Of a stretch of DNA of 57,042 bases, positions 16,870-25,495 are shown one piece after another. The DNA is from Chloroflexota bacterium (GTDB lineage: Bacteria > Chloroflexota > Dehalococcoidia > Lucifugimonadales > Lucifugimonadaceae): contig JABMNO010000081.1 of NCBI GenBank assembly GCA_013204555.1, forward strand, positions 1 through 57,042, given 5' to 3'. Within the stretch, counting starts at the first letter, position 1. Each line of letters opens with the position of its first letter. The notes beneath the pieces are model-generated. The model was not told the origin of the DNA. It worked only from the letters and a program-made list of their open reading frames with translations, and did no database searches. The translations under genes were made by a program, and so were the position numbers.

Positions 16870-17433
16870 ATGGATAGAGGATGGACAAAAACCTGCCTCA
16901 CTCGAGTCAGCCGTTGGCTCATTGCCCCGTTCGTAGTTTTCATCGCGATCGCCGCCTGCTCAGGATCAAACTCACCTCCACCGCCCACAGCCATCATTGC
17001 CGGTGGCGTACCGAGTCTGATCCGACAGCTTAGCGTCATGCCGCCCGAGGAAGCAGCAGCGTTAGCATCGGATTACAGAGGAACGTCAATTGCGGTATCC
17101 ATTTTCACAGACCGCGAACATCGAACGGCTGAAACCCTGGATTCCATTATTAGATTTATTGAAGATGCGGGAGGTGAAGTCTTTTATAGTGAAAACGTCC
17201 CTAACTTTGGTTTCGTGTATGTGCCAATCCATCGAATAAATGAGCTCGCAACGCTGGCTGGAATCCTTAGAATCCAACTGCCGACGCCGATATCTCCGGG
17301 CTAGTCCCACAGGCAAGACGAAACCGGCAATTTCGTAGACATTGATGCGAATGGAGAGGTGGACACGATCGATGTAAACGTGGCGCTCGGTAATTACGGA
17401 GTCACTGAACCGGTCCTCTGGCCTACGCCCTGA
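16870..17433 (+). pseudogene. Lipoprotein relic: protease-prodomain-like part, amber stop, dockerin-like tail
   Basis: From ATG 16870 the frame encodes a lipoprotein signal ending AIAACSG, a PP-rich spacer, then a domain like the I9-type propeptide of subtilases (SIAVSIFTDREH, GGEVFYSENVPNFGFVYVPI). It stops at TAG 17302-17304. Continuing in the same frame gives a C-terminal tail with D-I-D-A-N-G-E-V-D-T-I-D and ALGNYG, the dockerin/EF-hand-like calcium repeat, ending at TGA 17431. In full-length relatives a catalytic protease domain would lie between these parts. It is missing here, so the gene appears to be an internal-deletion relic with an amber stop. The first part could still be expressed as a small lipoprotein. 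Confidence 0.55.
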
Positions 17434-17454
17434 TCAACATTGCAGGGTCAACAT

Positions 17455-17483
17455 GACTGGCGGCCACATGGTCGCCAGTTTTA
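17455..17483 (+). terminator. Rho-independent terminator
   Basis: ACTGGCGGCC pairs with GGTCGCCAGT (one G-U) around ACAT, followed by TTTTAG. It ends the lipoprotein relic transcript. Confidence 0.75.
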
Positions 17484-17526
17484 GTATGTGTGCGACTCGC
17501 GCCATTCACCCACTGGAGCACATGCA

Positions 17527-17781
17527 TTGAAAATCACAAAGGTTGAACCGCTATTTCTGGACAAGTTCCTGCTGGTGCAGGTTCGTACCGATGAGGGCAT
17601 CATTGGGCTTGGCGAGTCTGGCGCGTGGGGGTTTCTGGAGGCGTCCGGGGCTGCGATTGAGAAGTTCGGTCGATACCTCATCGGCAAAGACCCGATGTTG
17701 ATTGAGCATCACTGGCAGTACATATACCGGTTCAGCCACTTTCGTGTGAATTCAGCAATTCGCGATCACCTACATAACTGA
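17527..17781 (+). pseudogene. Truncated enolase-superfamily gene (N-terminal capping domain only)
   Basis: From TTG 17527 the sequence begins LKITKVEPLFLDKFLLVQVRTDEGIIGLGESG and runs to HHWQYIYRFSHFR, matching the first ~75 residues of mandelate racemase / galactonate dehydratase-type proteins such as the two at 26291 and 27487. It then loses similarity and stops after 84 residues, where ~380 are expected. The barrel and all metal ligands are missing. A duplicated VOC gene tail follows 69 bases later, so the 3' part was lost in a rearrangement. Confidence 0.85.
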
Positions 17782-17849
17782 GCCACTGTTCCACCGCGCT
17801 TCAATACACGCCGCGTCATACAGTAAACCGGAGGATATGGCACTGCGGA

Positions 17850-17950
17850 GTGACGATGGCAGACCCGGAGGGCAATGAGTTCTGCATTGGCTCATTCCGG
17901 CGGAACAAAGAGGGCGTAAGGCGGCCTCTTTAGCTCCCTCGGTGTTCGGC
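17850..17950 (+). repeat. Duplicated VOC gene tail (acceptor copy)
   Basis: Near-identical copy of 16507-16607, including the stop codon position, but with no 5' part of a VOC gene. A remnant of a duplicated operon segment. Confidence 0.9.
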
Positions 17951-17967
17951 TGATCGGGACTGGAAAC

Positions 17968-18333
17968 TCAGTCGGTTGAAATAACCGCTCGGCGGTGTGT
18001 GCCGGCGCCAATCTGCTTGTCGCCCTCAAACGCGGATACGTCCAATGAGATCTTGACGCCGTCAATGCCGGTCACCGTGGCCTTAGCTGTCACCGTTGCT
18101 CCGATGGCAGTTGGTGCAAAATGCTTTACGTCGACGTGGAATCCAACTGTCGCATTGCCGGTGGGCAAGTTTGGGTCGATCGCTTCGATAGCCGCTTGCT
18201 CCATGAGCATGATCATTGACGGCGTTGAGAGGACATCGCCATCTGGCTTCCCAGTGCGGTTGATGGTGTGCTGTGCTTCCACGATGCTGGACAACTCGGC
18301 GCTCATACCTTCTGAAATCGTCATATCTGACAT
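17968..18333 (-). CDS. FlK-like hotdog thioesterase
   Basis: 121 residues. The sequence fits the fluoroacetyl-CoA thioesterase (FlK) family. Thr37 and Glu45 in LSTPSMIMLMEQAA and His71 in FHVDVKHFAPT keep exactly the 8- and 26-residue spacing of the FlK catalytic Thr42-Glu50-His76 triad. A final GAGTHRRAVI strand closes the hotdog fold. Related proteins hydrolyse diverse acyl-CoAs, so fluoroacetate specificity should not be assumed. It lies 3 bp downstream of fabI on the same strand. Confidence 0.88.
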   Translation of the reverse strand: MSDMTISEGMSAELSSIVEAQHTINRTGKPDGDVLSTPSMIMLMEQAAIEAIDPNLPTGNATVGFHVDVKHFAPTAIGATVTAKATVTGIDGVKISLDVSAFEGDKQIGAGTHRRAVISTD

Positions 18334-18336
18334 GGC

Positions 18337-19113
18337 TTATATCCCCATTGCTGTGTAGCCGGCATCCACCGGGATCACTGCACCCGTGATGCCGGAAGAG
18401 AGATCACTCAATAAGAACAGGGCCGTGTTGGCTACCTCGTCATGAGTGATGTTACGACCAAGCGGTGACCGTTCTTCAAACGCCTTTCGCATGGTGTTGA
18501 AACCGGGGATTGAGCGGGCAGCCAATGTGGCCAGTGGACCAGCAGATATTGCGTTTACCCTGACGCCTTTTGGGCCAAACTCATTGGCAAGTTGTCCTAC
18601 CTCGTTTTCCAACGCTGCCTTCGCAGTGCCCATGATGTTGTAGCCGGGGTAGACCCGTCCTGCAGCATCAAAACTCAAGGTAACGACAGAGCCGCCCTCC
18701 TCTGGCATGTACGGAACTGCTTCTGCAGTGACCGGGATGAGCGTGTAGGCACTGGCTTCCAGCGCGGTCCGGAAGCCCTGGGGGGTGACTGCGGAGAAGT
18801 TACCTCCCAGATCATCACGGTCAGCGAATGCGATGCAGTGAACGACGATGTCCACCTTGCCCATGCGGGCGGCGGCCTGCGCGTAGACCTTCTTGACCTG
18901 TTCAGGGTCGGTAGCATCACACTCAACCAGCAATGGGTTGTCAAGTGAAGCCGCTGTCTTCTCAACGGAACTCTTCATTCTGTCGTTCAGGTAAGTAAAT
19001 GCCAGCTCGGCTCCAGCGTCTACCAGCTTCTGCGATATCGCCCAGGCGATGGATCGCTGGTTTGCGACGCCGAAGACGACGCCTTTTTTTCCGGAAAGAT
19101 CAATTGATGCCAT
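18337..19113 (-). CDS. fabI: Enoyl-[acyl-carrier-protein] reductase (NADH)
   Basis: 258 residues from ATG 19113. The frame runs 31 codons further upstream without family similarity. It reduces enoyl-ACP in fatty acid elongation. Seen: GVANQRSIAWAI cofactor loop at the N terminus in the FabI-specific form, VHCIAFA strand, the catalytic Tyr and Lys in YNIMGTAKAALE, and RVNAISAGPLATLAA. The C-terminal GAVIPVDAGYTAMGI is typical. The thioesterase gene follows directly. The 19114-19302 gap is a divergent promoter region with the repeat membrane-protein gene. Confidence 0.94.
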   Translation of the reverse strand: MASIDLSGKKGVVFGVANQRSIAWAISQKLVDAGAELAFTYLNDRMKSSVEKTAASLDNPLLVECDATDPEQVKKVYAQAAARMGKVDIVVHCIAFADRDDLGGNFSAVTPQGFRTALEASAYTLIPVTAEAVPYMPEEGGSVVTLSFDAAGRVYPGYNIMGTAKAALENEVGQLANEFGPKGVRVNAISAGPLATLAARSIPGFNTMRKAFEERSPLGRNITHDEVANTALFLLSDLSSGITGAVIPVDAGYTAMGI

Positions 19114-19302
19114 ATGAAAGAAGTATGTCCTCTGGTGCGGATTATCCGCCATTGCTTCTGGTGCCTGTACAGCGGAAATAACGATATCACTGGTGCATGA
19201 TTCCAAGGTTATGCCCAGATCACGTGAGGCACATGCTAGACTCCGCGGTGCGTGCTGGGGACTGTTAACGGGGTCTTGCGACTGGTATGCAAGAGGGGCT
19301 AG

Positions 19303-21318
19303 ATGCTGATTTTTCTGCGCCGCATCATTGCGGTGGTTCTGATGGTAGTGTTCTTTGCGTTATTCTTGGCCACGCTTTTAATAGGGCAGGTTCAGAACAC
19401 CATTGGCAACCCCGCTCAACTTAAAACCGAGCTAATCCAGAGCGATATTTACAACTTCGTCTATGACGATCTTGCCATTCCGCTAATTGCTGATGCTCTG
19501 GAAAATCCTGAAGATTTTTTGAACGATGACCTCGCTGATCTTGAGATAAGGCCGGATGAGGATGCTGAGCAGATTGTTGGACTGCTGCGCGATTTCTTGC
19601 CCCCAGAAGAACTCCAATGGCGGATTGAACACGTTATTGATGAGTTCATTCCTTACATAACCGGTGATACTGATGAATTTGCTATTCAACTTCAGCTTGA
19701 AGCCCGAGTGGAAGAGTGGCCAAATCTATTGCAGGGCAGGCTGGACGCGCTACAGGTTGGCGAACGCCTGACGGACGCCGTACTAGCCCCCGCGCTTGAA
19801 GACGCTCTTAAGTCACTTTCGGATCAGGGTCTAGAGCTGACGATCACGAGCGAACGGGCGATTGAGATCGCTCAAGACATCGCCCCCCCAGACTGGATTG
19901 AGACCCAGGTTGTAGCAGCATCGCGGGCTGTAGCCGACTATCTGACGCGCACAGACGAAGAGTTCACGATCACAATCCAGTTCTCCGACCGTGTTCCACG
20001 TGTGACACAGGCGCTGAAGGATGTACTGGACGAAGCAAACGCCGAGGGATTCCTGTTCGATGAATTGATTGAGCCAGAACTCAAAAAAGCTCTGGGCTCT
20101 TTCACAGAGGTCTCACACGGAATTGAGATATCCGATCAGGACATCAAGAACGCTATTGAAGCAGTTGCGCCCGCGCCCTGGGTAAGAGAGCAGCGCAATA
20201 ACATTATCGATAACGTTTCTGCCTACATATCTTCAGAGAGCGACTCGCTGGCAATTGAGGTCGACCTTGAAGAGCGCGCAGCGACCGCTGCCAGTGAATT
20301 GATTGATCTGGCCGTCCAAAAGTTGACCACGCTGATTGACGACATTCCCGCTTGTACATCTGTCTCCGCGGCGCTTACGGCTGCAAGTGATATTCAACTG
20401 GGGTCATTCCCTTCATGCGTTCCCGGGGGAGTCAGCGGATCTCTCCTGATCAACACTCTTGCGGCTCCGTTTGAGGATGAGATTCAGAATCTAATCGTCA
20501 GTCAGATCCCTGCCTCATTTACGTTTACGGAAGATGATCTGACCCAATTGGTGGGTGATTCGTCAATTGAAACGATCAACGACATCCGCCGTTGGGTTTC
20601 CGATGGATTTACTTACACAGAGTCAGACCTTCGACTGGATATCGCCGAGCAGAACTCAGACTTCACGCTGGATGATCTCGAGGTAATCAGGGACAACCTT
20701 GACGACGATAAGGTCTTCACTCAGGTCGACTTTACGGAGCGGGTTCTTCAGGGACGGGCCTCACAGCAGGCCAATTTCGATAGGATCAGGGATGGGATAG
20801 GGCGAGGCCGGGACCTATGGATGCTTGTGTTTATCCTGCCGGGCTTCGTGCTGCTCCTCATAGCGTTCCTGGGTGGCCGAAACTGGGGCTCACGATTGAG
20901 GTGGGCAATGTTCCCGGTGCTGATCTCCGGAGTAGCGATCTGGGTAGCCACAGCCCCCGTATATGACAGGTTCGCCGCAGACGGGATTGATGAACTGATC
21001 GTTACGGCCACGAAGGATCTGGATCGCCAGTCGACGATCGATCTTGTTATTGTGGCCATCAACCGCGGCGTTGAAATTGCCGAACGTTGGAAAGACGATT
21101 TTGGCAGCAAGGCCCTTCAGTTCGCAATCGGCGCCGGAGTCATCTTTGTCTTGTCCATATTGTTGGGAAAGATCATGGGCGGTAAGCCAAAGAGAAAGCC
21201 ACGGGGGCCAGTTGGGAAAGCCGCAAAGGTCAACGCTAGACGAGAATCTGTATTGGATGAGTTGAGAAATGATACAGAGACCACGCGGCTTGAAGTGATC
21301 CCGGATGATCCAGACTAA
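19303..21318 (+). CDS. Large membrane-anchored protein built from internal repeats; function unknown
   Basis: 671 residues; ATG preceded by AGAGGGG. Topology: one membrane span at ~5-28, a long outside domain (~30-500), two spans at ~505-525 and ~535-555, another at ~605-625, and a basic cytoplasmic tail. The outer part contains at least three tandem units of about 95 residues. Each has a segment ending in a P-x-x-W-type helix (DWIETQV, PWVREQR), a Y-I/L-T/S turn, and a strand such as EFTITIQFSDR, SLAIEVDLEER or EFAIQLQLEAR followed by a helix. I do not recognise a named family. Its layout suggests a surface sensor or scaffold (inference only). It is upstream of two receiver-domain genes on the same strand, 272 bp away. 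Confidence 0.75.
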   Translation: MLIFLRRIIAVVLMVVFFALFLATLLIGQVQNTIGNPAQLKTELIQSDIYNFVYDDLAIPLIADALENPEDFLNDDLADLEIRPDEDAEQIVGLLRDFLPPEELQWRIEHVIDEFIPYITGDTDEFAIQLQLEARVEEWPNLLQGRLDALQVGERLTDAVLAPALEDALKSLSDQGLELTITSERAIEIAQDIAPPDWIETQVVAASRAVADYLTRTDEEFTITIQFSDRVPRVTQALKDVLDEANAEGFLFDELIEPELKKALGSFTEVSHGIEISDQDIKNAIEAVAPAPWVREQRNNIIDNVSAYISSESDSLAIEVDLEERAATAASELIDLAVQKLTTLIDDIPACTSVSAALTAASDIQLGSFPSCVPGGVSGSLLINTLAAPFEDEIQNLIVSQIPASFTFTEDDLTQLVGDSSIETINDIRRWVSDGFTYTESDLRLDIAEQNSDFTLDDLEVIRDNLDDDKVFTQVDFTERVLQGRASQQANFDRIRDGIGRGRDLWMLVFILPGFVLLLIAFLGGRNWGSRLRWAMFPVLISGVAIWVATAPVYDRFAADGIDELIVTATKDLDRQSTIDLVIVAINRGVEIAERWKDDFGSKALQFAIGAGVIFVLSILLGKIMGGKPKRKPRGPVGKAAKVNARRESVLDELRNDTETTRLEVIPDDPD

Positions 21319-21590
21319 GCGGACTCCTAACAGAGCTTCCCGTTGGTGGGCATGGTCCTTGATGTCCCAACGTGGGAGAGGCCTAAGGCCGCATTGGGTG
21401 TGAGGGTTTTCCACCCGTCGCTATGGGCTTTGGCGCGTTGTGGTGACAGCGTCCGTTTGCAAAACTTGATTGATAAGCGATATCAATCTGAGTAAGAGCA
21501 AGAACTTCACCCGCATCAATGCGGATGGGATTCTGTGTTCACTCCACCCGGTGCATCGCCACCGGAATCAACTGAGGAACTGCCACCCCC

Positions 21591-23081
21591 ATGGGCAAAA
21601 TTCTGATCGCAGACGACGAACCTGGCATCCGCGAATCTCTGTCGCGGCTTCTTCAAGCCGATGGTCACGAAGTGATCGAGGCTGAAGATGGCGTCGCTGC
21701 GCTTGAGTTGATTACCTCCGATAAGCCCGATGTCTTATTACTAGACAACGTGATGCCCAAAAAGGATGGCATCCAGGTGCTCGAGGAGCTTCGCAAACAC
21801 CCCGCCACGGCAAACCTCCCGGTAATCATGGTCACCGTGAAAGGTGCGCCCAAGGACCGAGACTCAGCGGTCAATCTAGGTGTGGTGGATTACATCAATA
21901 AGCCCTGGATGGATGGCGAGATTGAGCTCCGGGTTAAGTGGGCGCTCAAAGGCGCTGGGATGGTTCCAGCCGTCCCGTGGGATCAATCAACAGCCGAAGG
22001 TGTTGATAGGGGATCAACTGACGTCAACCGACGTAAAAACAACTCCCCCGGCACGAGCGAGAGTGGACCATCTCAGACAGACGAGGACAAAGGTCATGTT
22101 GGGCGTACTTCAGGCGCAACAGACGTCATAACGCCGCTTGAAGGCGGGCGTGTAATGTCCGGCGATGGGCGCATCCGCGTTGATCTCCCTGCGGGCGCAG
22201 TGCCTGAGTCGATGGCTCTTGACGCCCAACGGGTATCAGAAGACGAGCCTGTCATTCCCGCCACTCTCCGCCTCAAGATGGGCAAGACGATAGCCGACCT
22301 GACCTTCACCGACCGCACCGGTGCTCCGGTGGAAGGTGTAGAGCTGGACAAGCCAGCGAAGATCTCAATTAAATACTCCGAAGCTGATCTGCAGGAAGGT
22401 TCAGAAAAGGACCTCAAGATCAAGAAGCTCAACCACGAAACTGGTCGCTGGGTGGGCATGAAATCTGAAGTTGACTCAAATACCGGAGAGGTTTCCACCG
22501 AAGAGAAACAGTGGGCCAAACCTCCCGACCGTGGAGATGCAACTGTTCTCGTCGTTGATATCGATGAAGAAGAGATGAGCAAAATCCAGTTGGCGTTGGA
22601 GATGTCTGGATATATCGTCCTCAAGGAAGATCGCGGCGAAGTAGTTGGCAAACGAGTCGTCAGCGAGAAACCCGATGTGGTGTTGCTGGACACAGACATG
22701 CCTCGCCGGGATGGTTATCAACTGCTTCGGGAGCTAAAGGGCAATCCTGAAACTCGGATGACTTCAATAATCATGACCAGCGCCACTGCGGACCAGGACG
22801 GATATGCCGCAGCCATGACCCTTGGCGCCCGGGATCTGATCATTAAGCCCTGGCACACCGGTGATCTCCAGAACAGAGTGCTCCGCGCCTTCAAGGCATC
22901 ACGCGCTCGGGCGGCTCAGGCCGAACGAGCCGTGCTGCGTGCAAAACGGCGATTAGGTGTTGGTGTTAGCCCATCTCAAAGAGCAGCCGGCCGCTCTGGA
23001 TCATCAAATCGATCGAGCCGGAGACAATCACCGGCTGGCCAAACTCAACGCGCCAGAAGTAAATCAACTGAAGCTGCATAA
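21591..23081 (+). CDS. Double-receiver protein with ZU5-like middle domain
   Basis: 496 residues. The first receiver (1-120) has IADDEP, phospho-acceptor Asp52 in VLLLDNVMP and KPW near 106. Residues ~180-310 form a beta-rich domain with ITPLEGGRVMSGDGRIRVDL and PAGAVP, as in ZU5-like modules. A second receiver (~315-435) has VVDIDEEE, acceptor Asp near 366 in VVLLDTDMP, and IKPWHTGD. The C-terminal 60 residues are very basic (AKRRLG, RSKSTEAA). There is no kinase or classical DNA-binding domain. The architecture of receiver, ZU5-like, receiver and basic tail is unusual. It is 54 bp upstream of a related double-receiver gene. Confidence 0.85.
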   Translation: MGKILIADDEPGIRESLSRLLQADGHEVIEAEDGVAALELITSDKPDVLLLDNVMPKKDGIQVLEELRKHPATANLPVIMVTVKGAPKDRDSAVNLGVVDYINKPWMDGEIELRVKWALKGAGMVPAVPWDQSTAEGVDRGSTDVNRRKNNSPGTSESGPSQTDEDKGHVGRTSGATDVITPLEGGRVMSGDGRIRVDLPAGAVPESMALDAQRVSEDEPVIPATLRLKMGKTIADLTFTDRTGAPVEGVELDKPAKISIKYSEADLQEGSEKDLKIKKLNHETGRWVGMKSEVDSNTGEVSTEEKQWAKPPDRGDATVLVVDIDEEEMSKIQLALEMSGYIVLKEDRGEVVGKRVVSEKPDVVLLDTDMPRRDGYQLLRELKGNPETRMTSIIMTSATADQDGYAAAMTLGARDLIIKPWHTGDLQNRVLRAFKASRARAAQAERAVLRAKRRLGVGVSPSQRAAGRSGSSNRSSRRQSPAGQTQRARSKSTEAA

Positions 23082-23135
23082 GTAAGAACGGGGGCATTGG
23101 GCAAAGTTCTGGGGCTGGGACCTGCCTACACAAAT

Positions 23136-24278
23136 ATGGGGAGAATCCTGGTTGCAGATGACAACCCGGAAGTCAGGGACGCTATTGGGCGTCTCCTGGA
23201 AGCCGAGGGCCACACTGTTCTCTATGCGGAGGACGGCCCATCAACGCTAAGCGAAGTCCGGACGCAGAAGCCGGATATCCTGCTACTTGATCTGGAAATG
23301 CCAGAGATGGGTGGTCTGGAGGTCCTACAACTGATCCGTGAGGACCCTTCGGTGATGACCACATCGGTCATCATTGTGTCTGTGCGCGGCCGCGCGTCTG
23401 ACCGAGACCGGGCAGAAGAGCTTGACGTTACGGACTACATCCTGAAGCCGTGGCAGGATGGCGAAATTGAGATGCGCGTCAAGTTCGCTATGGGTTCGTT
23501 GGATAAAACACGAATAATTATCGACCCTGATGGCGAGCGAACTCCTGATCCCACCCCGGCTGCAAGCAGCGACCCCGATCTGTCAATCTTCCTTGAGGAT
23601 GATGATCCGGACGAAGATGACGATGGTTCATCAACAAATGTCGAGCCTGAGGCCCCTCGTCCAGAGGCAGCTATCGAGGGAGAATCATCAAGTGGACGTG
23701 GTGTCTTCGTCCCAAGTAAAAAAGACACCGGCAATGAGAAAAAGATCATCAGCTTTGCTCCAACTGGCAGGTTCAAGGTGCCAGATATTATCCCGATCGC
23801 GATAATTCCTCCTCCTGATGATCCCGACTCGGCGCTTATTCTCGTGGTTGAAGATGAAGAGTATGCCCGTTTGCCGCTTGTCGACTGCATGCAGAGGGCA
23901 GGATTCCGAACGATTGAGGCGTCTGACGGCGCCAAAGTTGAAAAGATTGTCATGGAGCACAAGCCTGATGTGGTGCTCCTTGACCTGACATTGCCAAGGA
24001 TGAATGGGATTCAGGTATTGCGAACAATCAAGGGCAATGGTGAGATTCGCAAAACCTCTGTGATCATGGTCACTGGAAACACGGACCGAGACATAATTGA
24101 AAACTGCATGAGCATTGGCGCCCGTGATTTCGTTCCAAAGCCATGGCACGCCGGAGATATCCAGCATCGCGTAAAACGAGCGGTAAAGTCAGCAAGAGCG
24201 CTCAGTGCCCAGATCGAACGTGCCCATGACCGGGCGGTGGGCAGGTCAAAGAGGCGGAAGGCAAGGCGTTCCGCATAG
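23136..24278 (+). CDS. Double-receiver response regulator-like protein
   Basis: 380 residues from ATG 23136, chosen because MGRILVADDNPE aligns with the start of the preceding paralog; a TTG at 23097 would add 13. Receiver 1 (1-120) has VADDNP and acceptor Asp in ILLLDLEMP near 52. A very acidic linker (~150-190, with EDDDPDEDDD) follows, then receiver 2 (~232-355) with VVEDEE and the acceptor near 283 in VVLLDLTLP. The tail is basic (RSKRRKARRSA). Compared with its neighbour it lacks the ZU5-like domain. Both look like a duplicated pair and may be phospho-relay or scaffold proteins (inference). Confidence 0.88.
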   Translation: MGRILVADDNPEVRDAIGRLLEAEGHTVLYAEDGPSTLSEVRTQKPDILLLDLEMPEMGGLEVLQLIREDPSVMTTSVIIVSVRGRASDRDRAEELDVTDYILKPWQDGEIEMRVKFAMGSLDKTRIIIDPDGERTPDPTPAASSDPDLSIFLEDDDPDEDDDGSSTNVEPEAPRPEAAIEGESSSGRGVFVPSKKDTGNEKKIISFAPTGRFKVPDIIPIAIIPPPDDPDSALILVVEDEEYARLPLVDCMQRAGFRTIEASDGAKVEKIVMEHKPDVVLLDLTLPRMNGIQVLRTIKGNGEIRKTSVIMVTGNTDRDIIENCMSIGARDFVPKPWHAGDIQHRVKRAVKSARALSAQIERAHDRAVGRSKRRKARRSA

Positions 24279-24328
24279 CTTCTGCCTGATTTGACTCCGT
24301 GGCCTGAGACCGTCACGATCTTCCCACC

Positions 24329-25495
24329 ATGAAGATCAAACACATACGAGTTGTCGAACTGGATATTCCAGCCATTGAGCCGCGCACCAAAGAGCGTCGG
24401 CCAAGCTGGAATGAGGAAGCGCCACGCGGGTCACCAATGGGCATGTACCCGGAGTGGCGAGATGCCGTGCCCGCTGAAATACCCGGATTCGGTGGTCGGC
24501 CAGTCTGGGTGCAAGTGGTGGCCGATGACGGGACCTGGGGACTTGGCCGGTGCAGCTTTGGCGAGCCCGTAGAAGCCCTCATCTCCACCCACTTCGCTCC
24601 CCTTCTCGAGGGTCGTGATGCGCTCGCTACCGAGTATCTGAACGACTTAATGTGGCGTTCAACAAAGCGATTTGGCTCGCTGGGACTGTCAGCCGTGGCA
24701 ATGAGCGGCATCGACATCGCTCTCTGGGATCTCAAAGGCAAGGTTCTGAACCAACCGGTGTGGCGGCTCATTGGCGGTCCAAGCCGCGACTCCGTACACC
24801 TCTACGCTACTGGCGACGATCTCGATTGGTCGCAGGAGTTGGGCTTCACCGCATTCAAAATTACCAACCCTGCCCACTACGAAATGGGTATTGAAGGCCT
24901 CAATCTGGTCGAGGAAAAAGTGGCAACGGCGCGAGATGCCGTTGGCCGTAATCGTGAACTGATGATCAACCCCGTGATGTCTTACGACGTGGAGTTCACC
25001 ATCCGGCTGGCTGAGCGGCTACGACCGTACGAGTTGAGATGGCTTGAGGAGCCGCTAATCCCGGAGGACATTGAGGGGCACATTCAGCTTAAGAAAGCCA
25101 TCACATGGATACCCATCGCCACCGGTGAAGATCATCACACGCGAATCCCGTTCCGCCAGCTCATAGAGCATCGGGCGGTAGACGTGATCCAGCCTGATCT
25201 CAGCTGGTGCGGCGGTCTGTCTGAGGCGATCAAGATCTACACTCTGGCTCAGGCATTTGGCATCAAGACCGTTCCACACGGTGGGGCGAATACTCCTTGG
25301 GGACAGCACTTCGCATATGCAATGCCTGAGTCGTCGATGGCTGAGTACTGGCTTGGCACGGCGCCCGGAATCCCTCTCGATGAAGTTCGACCGATTCCCG
25401 GAATGTCGATGCCGGTGAACGGCGAGGTGACGCCGACGGATGCTCCGGGATTCGGCATGGAAATCCTAGATTCTCAGATCATCCCCAGAGCGTGA
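24329..25495 (+). CDS. Enolase-superfamily dehydratase, L-rhamnonate dehydratase-like
   Basis: 388 residues. Strong overall resemblance to the rhamnonate dehydratase subgroup: WLEEPLIPED, TGEDHHTR, VIQPDLSWCGG and VPHG with the catalytic His. The second and third metal ligands (Glu in WLEEP, Glu in TGED) are present. The first, normally an aspartate in the L-D-C-W-M-S-type strand, is Asn214 here (LMINPVMSYDVE). Either the enzyme tolerates Asn or its chemistry differs. No clear ribosome site precedes the ATG. Its last 30 bases overlap the convergent gene at 25466. Confidence 0.88.
   Translation: MKIKHIRVVELDIPAIEPRTKERRPSWNEEAPRGSPMGMYPEWRDAVPAEIPGFGGRPVWVQVVADDGTWGLGRCSFGEPVEALISTHFAPLLEGRDALATEYLNDLMWRSTKRFGSLGLSAVAMSGIDIALWDLKGKVLNQPVWRLIGGPSRDSVHLYATGDDLDWSQELGFTAFKITNPAHYEMGIEGLNLVEEKVATARDAVGRNRELMINPVMSYDVEFTIRLAERLRPYELRWLEEPLIPEDIEGHIQLKKAITWIPIATGEDHHTRIPFRQLIEHRAVDVIQPDLSWCGGLSEAIKIYTLAQAFGIKTVPHGGANTPWGQHFAYAMPESSMAEYWLGTAPGIPLDEVRPIPGMSMPVNGEVTPTDAPGFGMEILDSQIIPRA

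Noticed and set aside
17302..17304. Amber codon as pyrrolysine or a readthrough site
   Set aside because: No pyl genes or context; the missing catalytic domain points to a deletion relic instead.
21319..21590. Riboswitch or small RNA upstream of the first double-receiver gene
   Set aside because: Some short palindromes such as GGCCTAAGGCC occur, but no known RNA family pattern could be assembled.
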